From DASQUK01 sp963813485 (lineage in GTDB: Bacteria > Actinomycetota > Acidimicrobiia > Acidimicrobiales > VFJN01): 64,000 nt of DNA. The DNA lies in the NCBI GenBank assembly GCA_963813485.1, contig CAWEZE010000020.1, positions 186,001 to 250,000 on the forward strand, written 5' to 3'. Shown here piece by piece: positions 62,602-64,000 of this stretch (positions are counted from its first letter, which is position 1; each line of letters begins with the position of its first letter). The notes below the pieces were generated by a model. The model searched no databases. It saw only the letters and a list, made by a program, of their open reading frames with translations, and was not told the DNA's origin. The translations under genes were made by a program, and so were the position numbers.

Positions 62602-63099
62602 TCAGCCCGTCTGGACGATCTCGGCCCAGCGATAGATGGTGTCGTCGCCCTCGATGGTCTGGAGCAGGATCACGCCCGGCTCGTCGGCCCTGAAGCGGTA
62701 GGCGGCGTTGGCCGGCAGCAGGGCCATGTGCCCGCGCCCGGCGACGATGCGCCCCATGGCACGACCCGACGGCTCCCCGTCGATACGCACGGAACCCCGC
62801 TTGTCGGCGGGAAGGTCGGGTTGATCGAGCTTGACCAGCTCGACGGTGACCGTGCCGTCCATCACCAGGGCGGTCTCGTCGTGAGCGGCCGTGCGCCACT
62901 CGGAGGTGCCCTCGGCCCGGATGACCTCGAGCACGTACTCCTGGTTCTTCCCGACCGCCACCTTCTCCCACGCCTTGGCGTTGGCCGCGACCTCGAACAT
63001 GTTCGAGAACGCGTAGTGCTCGGGCTCGTCGTCGATCGCCTCGACGCCACCCTTCTCGTAGTCGAGCAGGCTGCCGAACCGGGTCGTGTACTGCGGCAT
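62602..63099 (-). CDS. Hydroquinone 1,2-dioxygenase, small subunit
   Basis: A 165-aa protein of the HapC/MnpC1 type: MPQYTTRFGSLLDYEKGGVE, NMFEVAANAKAWEKVAVGKNQEYVLEV and a cupin fold with HDETALVMDGTVTVEL and GRGHMALLPANAAYRF. ATG 63099 behind GGGGGA is preferred over the long upstream extension. First gene of the operon, divergent from the IclR regulator. Confidence 0.87.
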   Translation of the reverse strand: MPQYTTRFGSLLDYEKGGVEAIDDEPEHYAFSNMFEVAANAKAWEKVAVGKNQEYVLEVIRAEGTSEWRTAAHDETALVMDGTVTVELVKLDQPDLPADKRGSVRIDGEPSGRAMGRIVAGRGHMALLPANAAYRFRADEPGVILLQTIEGDDTIYRWAEIVQTG

Positions 63100-63181
63100 G
63101 CGCTCCCCCTGACCGTCGGGTTCATCGAACGTGCAGTGCCTAGGGGCCATGACCCTTCTGATCACCGCAGCTTGGATTGTG

Positions 63182-63224
63182 GCATACTTCAACCGCATAG
63201 TGAACATCTGTGCGTATAGCGAAC
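63182..63224. promoter_or_regulatory. IclR-type direct repeats between regulator and hydroquinone operon
   Basis: ATAGTGAAC (63197-63205) and ATAGCGAAC (63216-63224) are 19 bases apart, with a weaker ATACTTCAAC at 63184-63193. IclR proteins such as PcaU and PobR bind arrays of about 10-bp repeats. The site precedes both the IclR ATG and the operon. Confidence 0.5.
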
Positions 63225-63230
63225 GAAACC

Positions 63231-63995
63231 ATGGGTGTGTCGAGCGAGTACGTCCAGTCCATCGAGCGAGGGCTCGCAGTGATGCAGGTGTTCTCCCGGG
63301 AGCACCCACGTCTCACCCTGTCCGAGGTTGCCCGACTCACCGGCCTCACCCGGGCGACGGCGCGGCGGGTCCTGCTCACGCTCCAGCATCTCGGCTACGC
63401 ACGCTCCGACGGCCGGGGCTTCGAGCTCACCCCCAAGGTGCTCGACCTCGGCTATGCGTACCTGTCGTCGCTCGACCTGGCGAGCATCGCCGAACCGGGA
63501 ATGGAGGCCCTGGTCGAGCGCTCCCACGAGTCGTGCTCCGCTGCGGTGCTCGACGGGCCCGAGATCGTCTACATCGCGCGGGTGCCCACCACGCGGATCA
63601 TGACGATCTCGTTGGGGCTCGGCTCCCGCCTCCCCGCGTACGCCACGTCGATGGGACGGGTGCTCCTCGCCGAGCTCGGCCGGGACGAGGTCGACGAGCT
63701 GATCGGTCCCGGTCCGCTGCCGTCCATCACCGACCGGACCATCACCAAGCCCACCGACCTCCACGACGAGCTGGCGCGGGTGCGTCGCCAGGGATGGGCG
63801 CTGGTCGACCAGGAGTTGGAGGCCGGGCTTCGGTCGATCGGGGCGCCGCTGCGAGACGGCCACGGCCGGGCCCTCGCCGCCATCAACGTTTCCACCCATG
63901 CGGGCCGGGTGAGCCTCGACGCCATCCGCAAGGACTTCCTCCCCGCCCTCCTCGATACCGCCGGGCAGATCAGCGAGCGCCTGGCGCGGCGGTAG
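63231..63995 (+). CDS. IclR family transcriptional regulator (PcaR/PcaU-like)
   Basis: About 254 aa. Winged HTH LSEVARLTGLTRATARRVLLTLQHLGYARSDGRGFELTPKVLDLG and the C-terminal effector domain with LGSRLPAYATSMGRVLLAEL and LVDQELEAGLRSIGAPLRDGHGRALAAINVS, as in protocatechuate-pathway regulators. An in-frame GTG at 63210 would place a repeat of the putative operator inside the gene, so ATG 63231 is preferred. It probably controls the hydroquinone operon in response to an aromatic or oxoadipate intermediate. Confidence 0.92.
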   Translation: MGVSSEYVQSIERGLAVMQVFSREHPRLTLSEVARLTGLTRATARRVLLTLQHLGYARSDGRGFELTPKVLDLGYAYLSSLDLASIAEPGMEALVERSHESCSAAVLDGPEIVYIARVPTTRIMTISLGLGSRLPAYATSMGRVLLAELGRDEVDELIGPGPLPSITDRTITKPTDLHDELARVRRQGWALVDQELEAGLRSIGAPLRDGHGRALAAINVSTHAGRVSLDAIRKDFLPALLDTAGQISERLARR

Positions 63996-64000
63996 CCGAG

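Overview
This is a GC-rich (roughly 70 percent), gene-dense actinobacterial chromosome segment. Start codons are often GTG or TTG, many neighbouring genes overlap by four bases (ATGA/GTGA), and the gene set is typical of Actinomycetota, most likely class Acidimicrobiia or a related soil/aquatic lineage: a FadE34-like double acyl-CoA dehydrogenase, a mycothiol-dependent-isomerase family protein, an F420-type LLM oxidoreductase, a FadD19-like acyl-CoA synthetase and a KstR-like operator. The class assignment is inference. I recognise no tRNA, rRNA, transposase, integrase or CRISPR array.

Layout. 1-4.7 kb: sugar ABC transporter genes, a TetR regulator, a zinc dehydrogenase with a VOC protein, then two truncated genes that meet head-on at a probable deletion scar. 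4.7-9.5 kb: an SDR, a drug-type ABC exporter (ATPase frameshifted) and a DUF35/thiolase pair. 9.5-21.2 kb: acyl-CoA catabolism (FadE34-like dehydrogenase, ferredoxin, FGGY kinase, SDR, MDR dehydrogenase, two more acyl-CoA dehydrogenases, crotonase, CoA-transferase, KARI homologue). 21.1-27.5 kb: TetR/MMPL transporter and the molybdate modABC operon with a PadR regulator. 27.5-34.5 kb: LtrA, a nucleosidase, an MDMPI-family protein, an LLM oxidoreductase and two secreted beta-propeller lipoproteins. 34.5-41.2 kb: TetR, acyl-CoA dehydrogenase, P450, 2-hydroxyacid dehydrogenase, class II aldolase, FadD19-like synthetase. 41.4-55.5 kb: DUF2786 protein, AlkZ-like protein, STAS protein, EcsC-like protein, kinase-like phosphotransferase, two tandem paralogous anchored proteins, EfeB/EfeO, an unusual 1-kb gene-poor region with a candidate structured RNA, and a large LuxR-type ATPase regulator. 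55.6-64 kb: a complete-looking hydroquinone to 3-oxoadipate to acetyl-CoA plus succinyl-CoA operon with a divergent IclR regulator.

How it fits together. Much of the window handles CoA-activated carboxylic acids (steroid, terpenoid or fatty-acid side chains are plausible) and aromatic ring cleavage. Seven near-identical palindromes, CTGAC-N6-GTCAG-like, lie mostly just upstream of the lipid/dehydrogenase genes; two closely similar TetR proteins in the window are the obvious candidate readers.

Unusual structure. Three copies of a four-armed nested inverted-repeat element (arms GAGGYMATRGGNNCC, arm pitch 29-30 nt) lie at 8221, 13577 and 41253. A family of GC-rich leader inserts ends exactly at start codons (6823, 16879, 37616). 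About eighteen apparent single-base frameshifts break otherwise intact genes, which suggests draft-quality sequence rather than mass pseudogenisation.
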